From Clostridiales bacterium (GTDB lineage: Bacteria; Bacillota; Clostridia; Saccharofermentanales; Saccharofermentanaceae), in NCBI GenBank assembly GCA_003543635.1, contig DNAE01000041.1, positions 1 through 7,199 of the forward strand: a stretch of DNA of 7,199 nucleotides, in the 5' to 3' direction. The notes under the pieces are model-generated. The model searched no databases and had not been told where the DNA came from. It saw only the letters and a list, made by a program, of their open reading frames with translations. Shown piece by piece: positions 1 to 6,621 of this stretch (positions are counted from its first letter, which is position 1; every line of letters starts with the position of its first letter). Both the position numbers and the translations under genes were made by a program.

Positions 1-27
1 TTTTTTAGAATTATTCCAAATTGGACT

Positions 28-55
28 TGTAAACTGATTTTCATTTTGTTATATT
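28..55 (+). promoter_or_regulatory. Probable pflB promoter
   Basis: A TTGTAA -35-like box (28-33) is followed after 16 bases by TATATT (50-55), which has the extended -10 dinucleotide TG one base upstream (47-48). Transcription would begin near base 62, leaving a leader of about 40 bases. The boxes are imperfect (4/6 and 5/6), but the extended -10 and the position before a gene that is normally highly expressed support the call. A short palindrome, TCCAA-A-TTGGA (15-25), ends just before the -35 box and could be an operator. I see no convincing Rex- or Fnr-type site. Confidence 0.5.
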
Positions 56-101
56 ATCTGTACCAACAAAGTATTATTAATTCAGAAAGGAAATAAAGGC
101 T

Positions 102-2354
102 ATGAAAGATTTTGAACAGTGGGGATCATTTCAGGGACGTCTGTGGAAGGAAGAGGTAAATGTTCGCGATTTCATCCAGAACAATTACACTGAATACACA
201 GGTGACGAATCGTTCCTTGAAGGAACAACAGAAGCAACAGACAAGCTCTGGGGAAAACTCCAGGAGCTCTTCAAGGAGGCTAGAGCTAAGGGCGGAGTCC
301 TCGATATGGATACGGAGATCGTTTCCACTATCACATCTCACGCTCCCGGTTATCTTTGCGAGGAGGATAAGACTCTCGAGAAGATCGTCGGACTTCAGAC
401 AGACAAGCCCCTTAAGAGAGCATTCATGCCCTTCGGCGGCATCAGGATGGCTGAGCAGTCCTGTGAGACATACGGCTACACACCTTCCCCCGAGCTTCAC
501 AAAATCTTTACTGAATATCATACAACACACTCTGACGCAGTCTTCTCCGTTTACACACCCGAGATCAAGGCTGCCAGACACTCCCACATCCTTACGGGAC
601 TTCCCGATACATACGGTCGTGGACGTATCGTAGGTGACTACAGAAGAGTCGCTCTTTACGGTATCGACTTCCTTATCGAGAAGAAGCAGGAAGACCTTGC
701 AAACTGCGGTGACGGCACAATGCTCGACGAGGTTATCCGTCAGAGAGAAGAGCTTGCAATGCAGATCAAGGCCCTGAAGCAGATGAAGGTCATGGCTCAG
801 TCCTACGGCTACGACATCTCCGCTCCCGCTAAGAATGCTAAGGAAGCAGTTCAGTGGTTGTACTTCGGTTACCTTGCAGCCATCAAGACACAGAACGGTG
901 CTGCAATGTCCGTTGGCCGTGTATCCACGTTCCTTGACATCTATATCGACAGAGACCTTAAGAACGGATCCCTTACAGAGAAGGAAGCTCAGGAGCTCAT
1001 CGACCATTTCGTAATGAAGCTTCGTATGGTCAAGTTCGCCCGTATCCCTTCCTACAACGAGCTGTTCTCCGGTGACCCCGTATGGGCAACACTCGAGGTC
1101 GGCGGTCTCGGCTCCGACGGACGTTCCATGGTTACGAAGAACGACTATCGTTTCCTTCATACTCTTGAGAACATGGGTCCCGCACCCGAGCCCAACCTTA
1201 CGATCCTCTACAGCAAGAGACTTCCCACAAACTTCAGGAAGTATGCTGCTCATATCTCCATCGTTACTTCTTCCGTACAGTACGAGAACGACGATGTCAT
1301 GAGACCCGTTTGGGGTGATGACTACTCCATCTGCTGCTGCGTATCCGCTACACAGACAGGTAAGGAGATGCAGTTCTTCGGTGCACGTGCAAACCTTGCA
1401 AAGTGCCTGCTCTATGCCATCAACGGCGGTGTTGATGAGCTCGAGAAGAATCAGGTTGCTCCTGCTTACGCTCCCATCACATCCGAGTACCTTGACTATG
1501 ACGAAGTAATCAAGAAGTTCGACGTCATGATGGATTGGCTCGTTGATCTCTATGTCAACTGCCTCAACCTCATCCAGTACATGCACGACAAGTACTACTA
1601 TGAAGCAGCAGAGCTTGCTCTCATCGACACAAACGTACGTCGTACATTCGCAACAGGTATCGCAGGATTCTCCCACGTTATCGACTCCCTTTCCGCTATC
1701 AAGTACGCTAAGGTCAAGACGATCCGTGATGAGAACGGCATCGTTGTAGATTACGAGGTAGAGGGTGACTTCCCCAGATACGGTAACGATGATGACAGAG
1801 CTGACGAGATCGGCGTATGGCTCCTCGACACATTCATCAAGAAGGTCAAGAAGCACCACACATACAGAAATGCTGAGCCTACAACTTCCATCCTTACCAT
1901 CACATCCAACGTTGTATATGGTAAGAAGACAGGTTCCACACCTAACGGCAGAAAGGCCGGCGAGCCTCTTTCTCCCGGAGCTAACCCTGCATACGGTGCA
2001 GAGAAGAACGGTCTCATTGCTTCCCTCAACTCCGTTGCAAAGATCCCTTACGTTTGGGCTCTTGACGGTATCTCCAATACTCAGACGATCAACCCCGGTG
2101 CCCTCGGCCACTCTGAGGAGGAGCAGGTTAACAACCTCGTAAGCGTAATGGACGGATACTTCGCACAGGGTGCACACCACCTCAACGTTAACGTATTCGG
2201 TACAGAGAAGCTCATCGATGCCATGGAGCATCCCGAGAAGGAAGAGTACGCAAACTTCACGATCCGTGTATCCGGATATGCTGTTAAGTTCATCGACCTT
2301 ACAAAGGAGCAGCAGCGTGACGTTATCGCAAGAACATGCCACGACAGAATGTGA
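102..2354 (+). CDS. pflB: Pyruvate formate-lyase (formate C-acetyltransferase), glycyl-radical enzyme
   Basis: This cytoplasmic enzyme converts pyruvate and CoA to acetyl-CoA and formate in anaerobic fermentation. Its 750 residues are close to the 760 of the E. coli enzyme, and the gene looks complete. The active-site cysteine pair lies in [19 protein letters not shown]: three cysteines at 411-413, of which 412-413 align with the catalytic Cys-Cys of the family. The C-terminal glycyl-radical motif RVSGYAVKF places the radical glycine at residue 725, 25 residues from the end, as expected. These motifs separate it from glycerol or choline dehydratases of the same superfamily. The ATG at 102 is preceded by AGAAAGGA (84-91), a long match to the anti-Shine-Dalgarno sequence. 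The activase gene follows directly. Codons TTA, CTA and TCA are absent from codon 10 to at least 747, indicating strong codon selection and probably high expression. The extra Cys411 and Cys746 near the C-terminus are mild oddities. Assignment is near certain. Confidence 0.98.
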   Translation: MKDFEQWGSFQGRLWKEEVNVRDFIQNNYTEYTGDESFLEGTTEATDKLWGKLQELFKEARAKGGVLDMDTEIVSTITSHAPGYLCEEDKTLEKIVGLQTDKPLKRAFMPFGGIRMAEQSCETYGYTPSPELHKIFTEYHTTHSDAVFSVYTPEIKAARHSHILTGLPDTYGRGRIVGDYRRVALYGIDFLIEKKQEDLANCGDGTMLDEVIRQREELAMQIKALKQMKVMAQSYGYDISAPAKNAKEAVQWLYFGYLAAIKTQNGAAMSVGRVSTFLDIYIDRDLKNGSLTEKEAQELIDHFVMKLRMVKFARIPSYNELFSGDPVWATLEVGGLGSDGRSMVTKNDYRFLHTLENMGPAPEPNLTILYSKRLPTNFRKYAAHISIVTSSVQYENDDVMRPVWGDDYSICCCVSATQTGKEMQFFGARANLAKCLLYAINGGVDELEKNQVAPAYAPITSEYLDYDEVIKKFDVMMDWLVDLYVNCLNLIQYMHDKYYYEAAELALIDTNVRRTFATGIAGFSHVIDSLSAIKYAKVKTIRDENGIVVDYEVEGDFPRYGNDDDRADEIGVWLLDTFIKKVKKHHTYRNAEPTTSILTITSNVVYGKKTGSTPNGRKAGEPLSPGANPAYGAEKNGLIASLNSVAKIPYVWALDGISNTQTINPGALGHSEEEQVNNLVSVMDGYFAQGAHHLNVNVFGTEKLIDAMEHPEKEEYANFTIRVSGYAVKFIDLTKEQQRDVIARTCHDRM

Positions 2355-2369
2355 TCTTGCTGATATAAT
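2341..2369 (+). promoter_or_regulatory. Candidate internal promoter for pflA
   Basis: A perfect extended -10 element, TGATATAAT (2361-2369), lies just after the pflB stop codon. ACGACA (2341-2346), inside the last pflB codons, is a 4/6 match to a -35 box at 17-base spacing. Transcription would start near 2376-2377, immediately before the intergenic hairpin, giving pflA its own mRNA with a hairpin at its extreme 5' end. The same 11 bases, CTGATATAATC, recur before the MBL-fold gene (5940-5950), which supports real promoter use. This is inferred from sequence only. Confidence 0.45.
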
Positions 2370-2380
2370 CTAGCTTAATC

Positions 2381-2416
2381 GGAGCGGCTGGCCCTTCGGT
2401 CAGCCGCTTCTTATTT
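2381..2416 (+). terminator. Intercistronic hairpin / partial terminator between pflB and pflA
   Basis: GGAGCGGCTGGCC (2381-2393) pairs with GGTCAGCCGCTTC (2398-2410) as a 13-bp stem with two G-U pairs and a CUUC loop. It is followed by TTATTT. The T-run is short and interrupted, so readthrough into pflA is likely. The expected effect is more pflB than pflA mRNA, fitting an enzyme and its catalytic activase. It might instead act mainly as a 3' stabilising stem for pflB mRNA. The pflA ribosome binding site starts 7 bases past the stem and stays unpaired. Confidence 0.7.
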
Positions 2417-2425
2417 GGAGGAAAT

Positions 2426-3151
2426 ATGATCAAAGGATATGTTCATTCACTGGAAAGCTTCGGTTCCGTGGACGGACCCGGAGTCAGGTATATAATCTTT
2501 CTTGCAGGATGTCCCATGAGATGTCAGTTCTGCCATAATCCCGACACCTGGAATATGGCGGATGGAGATCAGTACACGGCGGACGAGCTCCTGGCAAAGG
2601 CCGTCAGGTATAAGCCCTACTGGGGAGATAACGGCGGCATCACCGTCAGCGGCGGTGAGCCCCTGCTCCAGATCGATTTCCTTCTGGACCTTTTCAAGAA
2701 GGCAAAGGATATGGGGATCAATACCTGCATCGATACTTCGGGAAGTCCCTATACCGAGGAGGAGCCCTATCATTCCAAGTTCGTTGAACTCATGAAGTAC
2801 ACGGATCTTGTGATGCTCGATATCAAGCATATCGATCCTGAGGGACATAAGATCCTTACTAAGAGACCTAATGACAATATCCTTGAGCTGGCCAGGACCC
2901 TTTCTGACATGGGGATCAAGATGTGGATAAGGCATGTCCTCGTGCCCGAGAGGAACGACAAGGACGAGTATCTCGTAAGGCTTCGTGAATTCATCGATAC
3001 ACTTAAGACTGTGGAAAAAGTCGAGGTGTTGCCGTATCATACTCTTGGAGTTCATAAGTGGAAGACCCTGGGTATTCCCTATGAGCTCGAAGGCATAGAT
3101 CCTCCCACAAAGGATCGTGTGGAAAATGCCAGGAGGATCCTGGGGGCATAA
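2426..3151 (+). CDS. pflA: Pyruvate formate-lyase activating enzyme (radical SAM)
   Basis: PflA uses a [4Fe-4S] cluster and S-adenosylmethionine to abstract hydrogen from the PflB glycine (Gly725 here), creating the stable glycyl radical. The cluster motif CxxxCxxC is at Cys29, Cys33 and Cys36 (GCPMRCQFCHNPDTW), the same numbering as in E. coli PflA. The GGEP motif that binds the SAM amino group is at residues 76-79. The family's monovalent-cation site can be traced as Asp103, Thr104, Met130 and Asp132. At 241 residues it is close to the usual length of about 246 and lacks the extra ferredoxin-like domain of many other glycyl-radical activases, which supports PFL specificity. GGAGGAAAT lies directly before the ATG (2417-2425). 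The gene follows pflB, as is usual, and the next gene starts 11 bases downstream, so it may be the first gene of a four-gene message reaching 5786. Confidence 0.97.
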   Translation: MIKGYVHSLESFGSVDGPGVRYIIFLAGCPMRCQFCHNPDTWNMADGDQYTADELLAKAVRYKPYWGDNGGITVSGGEPLLQIDFLLDLFKKAKDMGINTCIDTSGSPYTEEEPYHSKFVELMKYTDLVMLDIKHIDPEGHKILTKRPNDNILELARTLSDMGIKMWIRHVLVPERNDKDEYLVRLREFIDTLKTVEKVEVLPYHTLGVHKWKTLGIPYELEGIDPPTKDRVENARRILGA

Positions 3152-3162
3152 GGGGTAATAAT

Positions 3163-3888
3163 ATGAGTGAAGAAAGATTCGACAACAACGGTTATGATAA
3201 TGAGGACAATAACGGAAAGCAGATAACTTCCGTTAAACAGCTGGTCCTGATGATCGGTTCATTCTTCGGACTGATCTTCGCCATTGGCATCGTTTCCAAG
3301 ATACCGGGAGCCGAGTGGATCCTGGGTCTTCTGGTGGCGGTGTTGTTTACGGGAGCGGGCGTCTTTGCTCTCAAGTCCACCCGCGGAGCAAGTATGCTTC
3401 CCGTGGTATTTATCGTCGTCGGTGTTCTCGTCGGAGTATTCTCCGTCATCTCGAAGTTCTTCCCGGACATGCGCAATAACATGCCCACCTGGGTGATCGG
3501 TGCCATCTTGATCGGAATAGGCGCGTTGATGATCGTCTATCCCATTGTCGCACTTATCGTGATCAAAAATAAGTATAAGGCAAGTGTGGACGCCACTTGC
3601 GTCAGGCTCGATATCCACAGAAGCTCCGGCGGATCCCATCACCGTCACACCCACACATACCGCCCCGTCTACGAGTTTACATACTCGGGAAGGAAATATA
3701 CGGTCAAGGATGATTACTTTTCCACGGGACTGGGAATGAGTACCGGTGATGTCAGGGAGCTCCTGATAGATGAAGATGATCCCACGAAGTTCTATGATCT
3801 CGCGGCACTTCAGGCCAGAGCAAGGTTTCCGAACATCGCCGCCATCATCTGCATCATCCTCGGTATCATCGTGGTGATCATCGGATGA
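3163..3888 (+). CDS. Five-TM membrane protein with DUF3592-like domain
   Basis: The function is unknown. This 241-residue protein starts with a polar, Asn/Asp-rich tail (1-25), then has four predicted membrane segments at about 26-44, 52-70, 79-98 and 109-135. A soluble stretch follows (136-222), and a last segment lies at 223-241. The soluble part, with YRPVYEFTYSGRKYTV (166-181) and a closing IDEDDPTKFYD (202-212), resembles the DUF3592 pattern of a two-stranded 'Y.P.yeFty.G..y' followed by 'dp.nP'. Positive residues after TM4 (KNKYK) put this domain on the cytoplasmic side. A His-rich loop, HHRHTH (159-164), could bind metal but is unproven. AGGGG precedes the ATG, 11 bases after pflA. The stop overlaps the ATG of the lipase-like gene by 4 bases, suggesting translational coupling and a shared role. 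I recognise no gene name. The DUF3592 link is a motif-level impression. Confidence 0.8.
   Translation: MSEERFDNNGYDNEDNNGKQITSVKQLVLMIGSFFGLIFAIGIVSKIPGAEWILGLLVAVLFTGAGVFALKSTRGASMLPVVFIVVGVLVGVFSVISKFFPDMRNNMPTWVIGAILIGIGALMIVYPIVALIVIKNKYKASVDATCVRLDIHRSSGGSHHRHTHTYRPVYEFTYSGRKYTVKDDYFSTGLGMSTGDVRELLIDEDDPTKFYDLAALQARARFPNIAAIICIILGIIVVIIG
3873..3879 (+). promoter_or_regulatory. Embedded ribosome binding site for the lipase-like gene
   Basis: GGTGATC lies inside the last codons of the upstream gene and matches seven bases of the anti-Shine-Dalgarno complement (AGGAGGTGATC). After GGTGAT there are 6 bases to the ATG at 3885. This supports the overlapping ATGA start rather than a later methionine. 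Confidence 0.6.
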
Positions 3889-5219
3889 TCCTGTCCATAA
3901 TAGTATTTATCGTTTTCTCCAACATCGCGCTCATTGCGGATGTACTGGGAGTCTTTGATCATATAGTTCCCATAGCGGGGATCTCCTTTTTGATCTTCTC
4001 CTTTTTTGTATTCGTGCCTTCGTTCCGCTCTTTCCCCCAGAAGAAGACGAAGAAGATACAAAGGGGAGTGGTGCTCCTGGTGGGCTTCCTGGTAACCTTC
4101 ATTTCTGATGTCTTGGCTCTGGGAACCTACCTTATCCTCTTCTGTAAGATAATGGGGGAAAGGGAACTTTGGAATGATGCGGTACTTGCGGAGATCATCA
4201 TCGCCCTGGTGGCAGGGAACATCATCTTCTGGAACGGTATTATCCGCGTTTATATCTCGTCGAAGCAGCTGGGTTTGAAGTGGAGGGTGATCGGCATCCT
4301 TTGCGGGATGATCCCCGTCGCCCACTTCGTTGCCCTGGGAAAGATAATAGGCATCACCTCCAGGGAATATAAGGAGGAGGATGCAAGATATAAGCTCAAT
4401 AAGAGCCGAGAGGCGGAGAGGGTCTGCGCCACGAAGTATCCCCTGCTCATGGTCCACGGCGTGTTCTTCAGAGACTTTAAGTTCTTTAACTATTGGGGCA
4501 GGATCCCGGATGATCTCATCGCCAACGGTGCCACGATCTACTACGGGGAACAGCAGTCTGCGGCTTCCGTCGACGAGTGCGCCAGGGAGCTCTCCGAGAA
4601 GATCAAAAAGATCGTGGAGGAGACCTCCTGCGGGAAGGTGAACATCATCGCCCACAGTAAAGGCGGTCTCGATTCCAGGTGCGCCATAGCGAAGTACGGA
4701 TGCGCGCAGTATGTGGCATCCCTTACCACGGTCAATACTCCCCACAGGGGCTGCCAGTTTGCCGACTATCTCCTGGAGAAGGCCCCCGTCAAGCTCAAGG
4801 AGGCGGTGGCCGCCCAATATAACGGAGCATTGCGTAAAGTCGGCGACAAGGATCCCGACTTCATCGCCGCGGTATCGGATCTTACCTATGCGGCCTGCTC
4901 CAAGTTCAATAAGGAGTGTCCCGACAGTCCCGATGTCTACTATCAGAGCGTGGGATCAAGATCCGTAAGCGCGTCGGGCGGACGGTTCCCCCTTAATCTT
5001 TCCTATCATCTCGTTAATTATTTCGACGGTCCCAACGACGGACTCGTCGCTCTGCCGGCAATGAAATGGGGATCGGAGTTTACCGTCGTATCCCCTGCCA
5101 AGAAGAGGGGCATCACCCACGGTGACATGATCGACCTCAACCGGGAGAATATCGACGGCTTTGACGTAAGGGAGACATACGTTACCCTGGTGAGCAACCT
5201 TAAGAACAGAGGCCTATGA
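3885..5219 (+). CDS. Polytopic membrane protein fused to lipase-like alpha/beta-hydrolase domain
   Basis: This 444-residue protein has two parts. Residues 1-157 hold about five hydrophobic segments (near 4-22, 28-47, 60-86, 98-121, 133-157), with basic loops at 51-60 and 121-134. Residues 185-444 form an alpha/beta-hydrolase domain of lipase type. YPLLMVHGVFF (185-195) supplies the HG oxyanion strand. NIIAHSKGGLDSR (253-265) is the nucleophile elbow with Ser258, in the Ala-His-Ser-x-Gly variant also seen in Bacillus LipA. NTPHRG (284-289) is typical of lipases, and NDGLV (384-388) and THGDM (411-415) give a likely acid Asp385 and base His412. The complete triad predicts an active esterase, lipase or acyltransferase acting on membrane lipid or acylated substrates; the substrate cannot be read from sequence. 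It overlaps the upstream gene by 4 bases and lies 24 bases before the next. Eight cysteines between 181 and 345 are unusual for an exported domain. No gene name is recognised. Confidence 0.88.
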   Translation: MILSIIVFIVFSNIALIADVLGVFDHIVPIAGISFLIFSFFVFVPSFRSFPQKKTKKIQRGVVLLVGFLVTFISDVLALGTYLILFCKIMGERELWNDAVLAEIIIALVAGNIIFWNGIIRVYISSKQLGLKWRVIGILCGMIPVAHFVALGKIIGITSREYKEEDARYKLNKSREAERVCATKYPLLMVHGVFFRDFKFFNYWGRIPDDLIANGATIYYGEQQSAASVDECARELSEKIKKIVEETSCGKVNIIAHSKGGLDSRCAIAKYGCAQYVASLTTVNTPHRGCQFADYLLEKAPVKLKEAVAAQYNGALRKVGDKDPDFIAAVSDLTYAACSKFNKECPDSPDVYYQSVGSRSVSASGGRFPLNLSYHLVNYFDGPNDGLVALPAMKWGSEFTVVSPAKKRGITHGDMIDLNRENIDGFDVRETYVTLVSNLKNRGL

Positions 5220-5243
5220 CATATAAGAAAAGGAGAGATTCTT

Positions 5244-5786
5244 ATGAACGAGAACACCATTAAGAACATCAAGATCGGAATGCTGGTCACCAATATCCTG
5301 ACGCTTCTGGCAGGCGTTGCCTTCATCGCCTGGCCGAAGGAATCATCGGAGATGTTCGTCCGCATTATAGGCATCCTGTTCCTGGCTGCCGCGGTATTCG
5401 AGACGATCTGCTTCATCTTTGCCAAGAAGAGGGGCATATTCGACTTCATAAGCGTCTTCGTGGCGGTGGCTGCAGCGGGACTGGGCATCTGGTTCCTCGT
5501 CAACCCCTCCTGGCTCGTGGGATTCTTCGGCTACGTATTCGGTGTGGTGATAATCCTTATAGGCATCGCGAATCTTCACCAGACCATATTCATCGTGAGA
5601 TACCACAGGAACATCTGGTGGGTGTCTTTACTGGTGGCATTCCTTGCCATCGCCCTGGGAGTATTCATCATCATCAATCCCTTCGGATTTGCCGACGGTC
5701 TCATGATCTGGATCGGTATCGGAATGGTGATCGAAGCCGTCTTCGGATTCTTTAATCTCCCGGCCATCAAGCATAGGGAGATCTGA
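5244..5786 (+). CDS. HdeD-like / DUF308 six-TM membrane protein
   Basis: This 180-residue integral membrane protein has six predicted segments (about 10-30, 37-60, 66-87, 92-113, 124-146, 150-172) and almost no soluble domain. It is built from three copies of a two-helix repeat, in each of which a proline follows the first helix: AWPKES (29-34), VNPSW (86-90) and INPFGF (144-149). Each is followed by a glycine-rich second helix. This is the DUF308/HdeD pattern. E. coli HdeD is linked to acid resistance at high cell density, but most relatives have no known function, so an acid- or envelope-stress role is only inference. AGGAGAG (5231-5237) lies 6 bases before the ATG. It is the last gene before the strong terminator at 5797-5836 and so closes the unit that includes the lipase-like gene. 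The gene looks complete. Confidence 0.85.
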   Translation: MNENTIKNIKIGMLVTNILTLLAGVAFIAWPKESSEMFVRIIGILFLAAAVFETICFIFAKKRGIFDFISVFVAVAAAGLGIWFLVNPSWLVGFFGYVFGVVIILIGIANLHQTIFIVRYHRNIWWVSLLVAFLAIALGVFIIINPFGFADGLMIWIGIGMVIEAVFGFFNLPAIKHREI

Positions 5787-5796
5787 TAAAAAAGAT

Positions 5797-5836
5797 AGGG
5801 GCTGTCTCATCTTTTGAGAGACAGCCCTTCTCTTTT
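5797..5836 (+). terminator. Strong Rho-independent terminator
   Basis: GGGCTGTCTC (5799-5808) pairs perfectly with GAGACAGCCC (5818-5827), extended outwards by a G-U and an A-U pair, around a 9-base loop. TTCTCTTTT follows (5828-5836). An A-run (5787-5793) on the other side would give a T-run on the reverse strand, so it may work in both directions. It begins 10 bases after the DUF308 stop codon and ends the unit running from pflB/pflA. Confidence 0.9.
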
Positions 5837-5869
5837 GGCTTATGTAAAAAAACGGCAGGGGGTTACTGC

Positions 5870-5887
5870 GGTTAGCTATTGCTAACC
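5870..5887. promoter_or_regulatory. Perfect palindrome, candidate operator of the MBL/DUF1846 unit
   Basis: GGTTAGC (5870-5876) and GCTAACC (5881-5887) form perfect 7-bp arms around TATT. A further GGTTA half-site lies 9 bases upstream (5861-5865). No T-run follows the palindrome closely enough to make it a terminator. It ends 11 bases before a TATAAT box (5899-5904), so a bound protein would cover the -35 region. The arms resemble the GGTTAG/CTAACC half-sites of DtxR-type metal regulators, and less closely the TTAGC/GCTAA of some MarR proteins, but the centre spacing differs from the classic iron box. The regulator is unknown. Confidence 0.5.
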
Positions 5888-5898
5888 AATATTATATA

Positions 5899-5904
5899 TA
5901 TAAT
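5899..5904 (+). promoter_or_regulatory. Weak -10 candidate downstream of the palindrome
   Basis: TATAAT sits in a long run of alternating A and T (5891-5903). No good -35 box is found at 16-18 bases, since that position falls inside the palindrome. It could be a promoter that depends on, or is blocked by, the palindrome-binding protein, or simply AT-rich chance. Confidence 0.25.
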
Positions 5905-5940
5905 TTTTCTCGTGTCAATAATGAATATTGGAAATATCAC

Positions 5941-5949
5941 TGATATAAT
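5941..5949 (+). promoter_or_regulatory. Extended -10 promoter candidate for MBL-fold gene
   Basis: TGATATAAT is a perfect extended -10 element, 32 bases before the ATG at 5982. Transcription would start near 5956, giving a leader of about 26 bases that still holds the ribosome binding site. No clear -35 box is seen, which extended -10 promoters tolerate. The surrounding CTGATATAATC is identical to the sequence before pflA. Confidence 0.45.
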
Positions 5950-5969
5950 CATTTGAAGAAAAAACGGAA

Positions 5970-5975
5970 GAGGTG
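5970..5975 (+). promoter_or_regulatory. Ribosome binding site deciding the MBL gene start
   Basis: GAGGTG matches the anti-Shine-Dalgarno complement and stands 6 bases before the ATG at 5982. An in-frame GTG at 5973 lies inside this site and would have no properly spaced site of its own, so the ATG is preferred. The protein then begins MELTYLGHS, which fits the family's usual start at the first beta-strand. Confidence 0.75.
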
Positions 5976-5981
5976 GATCCC

Positions 5982-6608
5982 ATGGAATTAACATATCTCG
6001 GTCATTCATGCTTTAAGATGGTAAGAGATTCATTTGCGATCATCCTTGATCCCTATAAGACCGGTTCGGTCCCCGGATATGCCCCCTTAAAGGAGCATGC
6101 CAATCAGGTGGTCCCCTCCCACAGGCACCCGGATCACTTCGGCCTCAAAGAGGTGAAACTCTCTTCCACCCGTGCCGACACACCCTTTATGGTCAACATC
6201 ATCCCCACCTTCCACGACGAAGAGGAGGGCAGGTTAAGGGGCCCCAACAATATCATCATCATAAATGTGGCGGGTCTTAAGATCATTCACATGGGCGATA
6301 TCGGATGCATGTTGGACGACGAGGAACTGGAGGTCCTCAAGGATTGCGACATTCTCCTGATCCCCGTGGGCGGTTACTATACCATCGATGCAAAGACCGC
6401 CAAGGAATACGTGGATAAGCTCAACCCCAAGGTCACGATCCCCATGCACTACAGGGGTGATAACTTCGGGTATAAGGAGATAGAAAAGGTGGACGGCTTC
6501 CTTGAGCTCTTCCCCGAAGACGAGGTCAAGTTCATGGATTCCACCGTGGTATTCGATAAGGTGCCGGATGTGCACGAAGTAGTTGTAATGAAACCTCTTA
6601 AGGTCTAA
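5982..6608 (+). CDS. UlaG-like metallo-beta-lactamase-fold hydrolase
   Basis: This is a 208-residue soluble, probably cytoplasmic, metal-dependent hydrolase of the metallo-beta-lactamase superfamily. The N-terminal strand-turn LTYLGHSCF is typical of the UlaG/YtrK-like branch. The HxHxDH metal motif is HRHPDH (His47, His49, Asp51, His52). Further likely ligands are His78 (TFHDE), Asp106 in IHMGDIG, and His156 in IPMHYRG. The size of about 210 residues fits this compact branch and excludes the longer RNase J, flavodiiron and glyoxalase II types. Relatives include the L-ascorbate-6-phosphate lactonase UlaG, but most members have no known substrate, and no ascorbate genes are nearby. It follows its own regulatory region and lies 13 bases before the DUF1846 gene, so the two are probably co-transcribed. 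The metal-binding fold is confident; the substrate is unknown. Confidence 0.9.
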   Translation: MELTYLGHSCFKMVRDSFAIILDPYKTGSVPGYAPLKEHANQVVPSHRHPDHFGLKEVKLSSTRADTPFMVNIIPTFHDEEEGRLRGPNNIIIINVAGLKIIHMGDIGCMLDDEELEVLKDCDILLIPVGGYYTIDAKTAKEYVDKLNPKVTIPMHYRGDNFGYKEIEKVDGFLELFPEDEVKFMDSTVVFDKVPDVHEVVVMKPLKV

Positions 6609-6621
6609 AGGAAGGTAATAT

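Noticed and set aside
1..6. TTTTTT at the window edge as the tail of an upstream terminator
   Set aside because: The possible stem lies outside the window, so it cannot be supported.
15..40. Rex or Fnr operator before pflB
   Set aside because: Such sites would be expected for a fermentation gene, but neither TTGTTAA-N4-TTAACAA nor TTGAT-N4-ATCAA is present. The 5-bp-arm palindrome TCCAA-A-TTGGA is too short to name.
126..2342. A 738-codon open frame on the - strand opposite pflB
   Set aside because: It is in exact codon register with pflB, so it stays open simply because pflB avoids TTA, CTA and TCA. Its translation shows no recognisable domain, and pflB is certain. The same explains long reverse frames opposite pflA (2447-3055) and the lipase-like gene (3810-4817).
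2355..2425. Riboswitch or small RNA in the pflB-pflA gap
   Set aside because: Only one simple hairpin fits in the 71 bases, with no sign of a conserved aptamer fold.
5870..5904. Palindrome as a second terminator
   Set aside because: The stem is only 7 bp and is followed by alternating A and T, not a T-run; a strong terminator already lies at 5797-5836.
5973..5975. GTG as start of the MBL-fold gene, giving 211 residues
   Set aside because: The GTG lies within the ribosome binding site GAGGTG that serves the ATG at 5982 and has no suitable site of its own.
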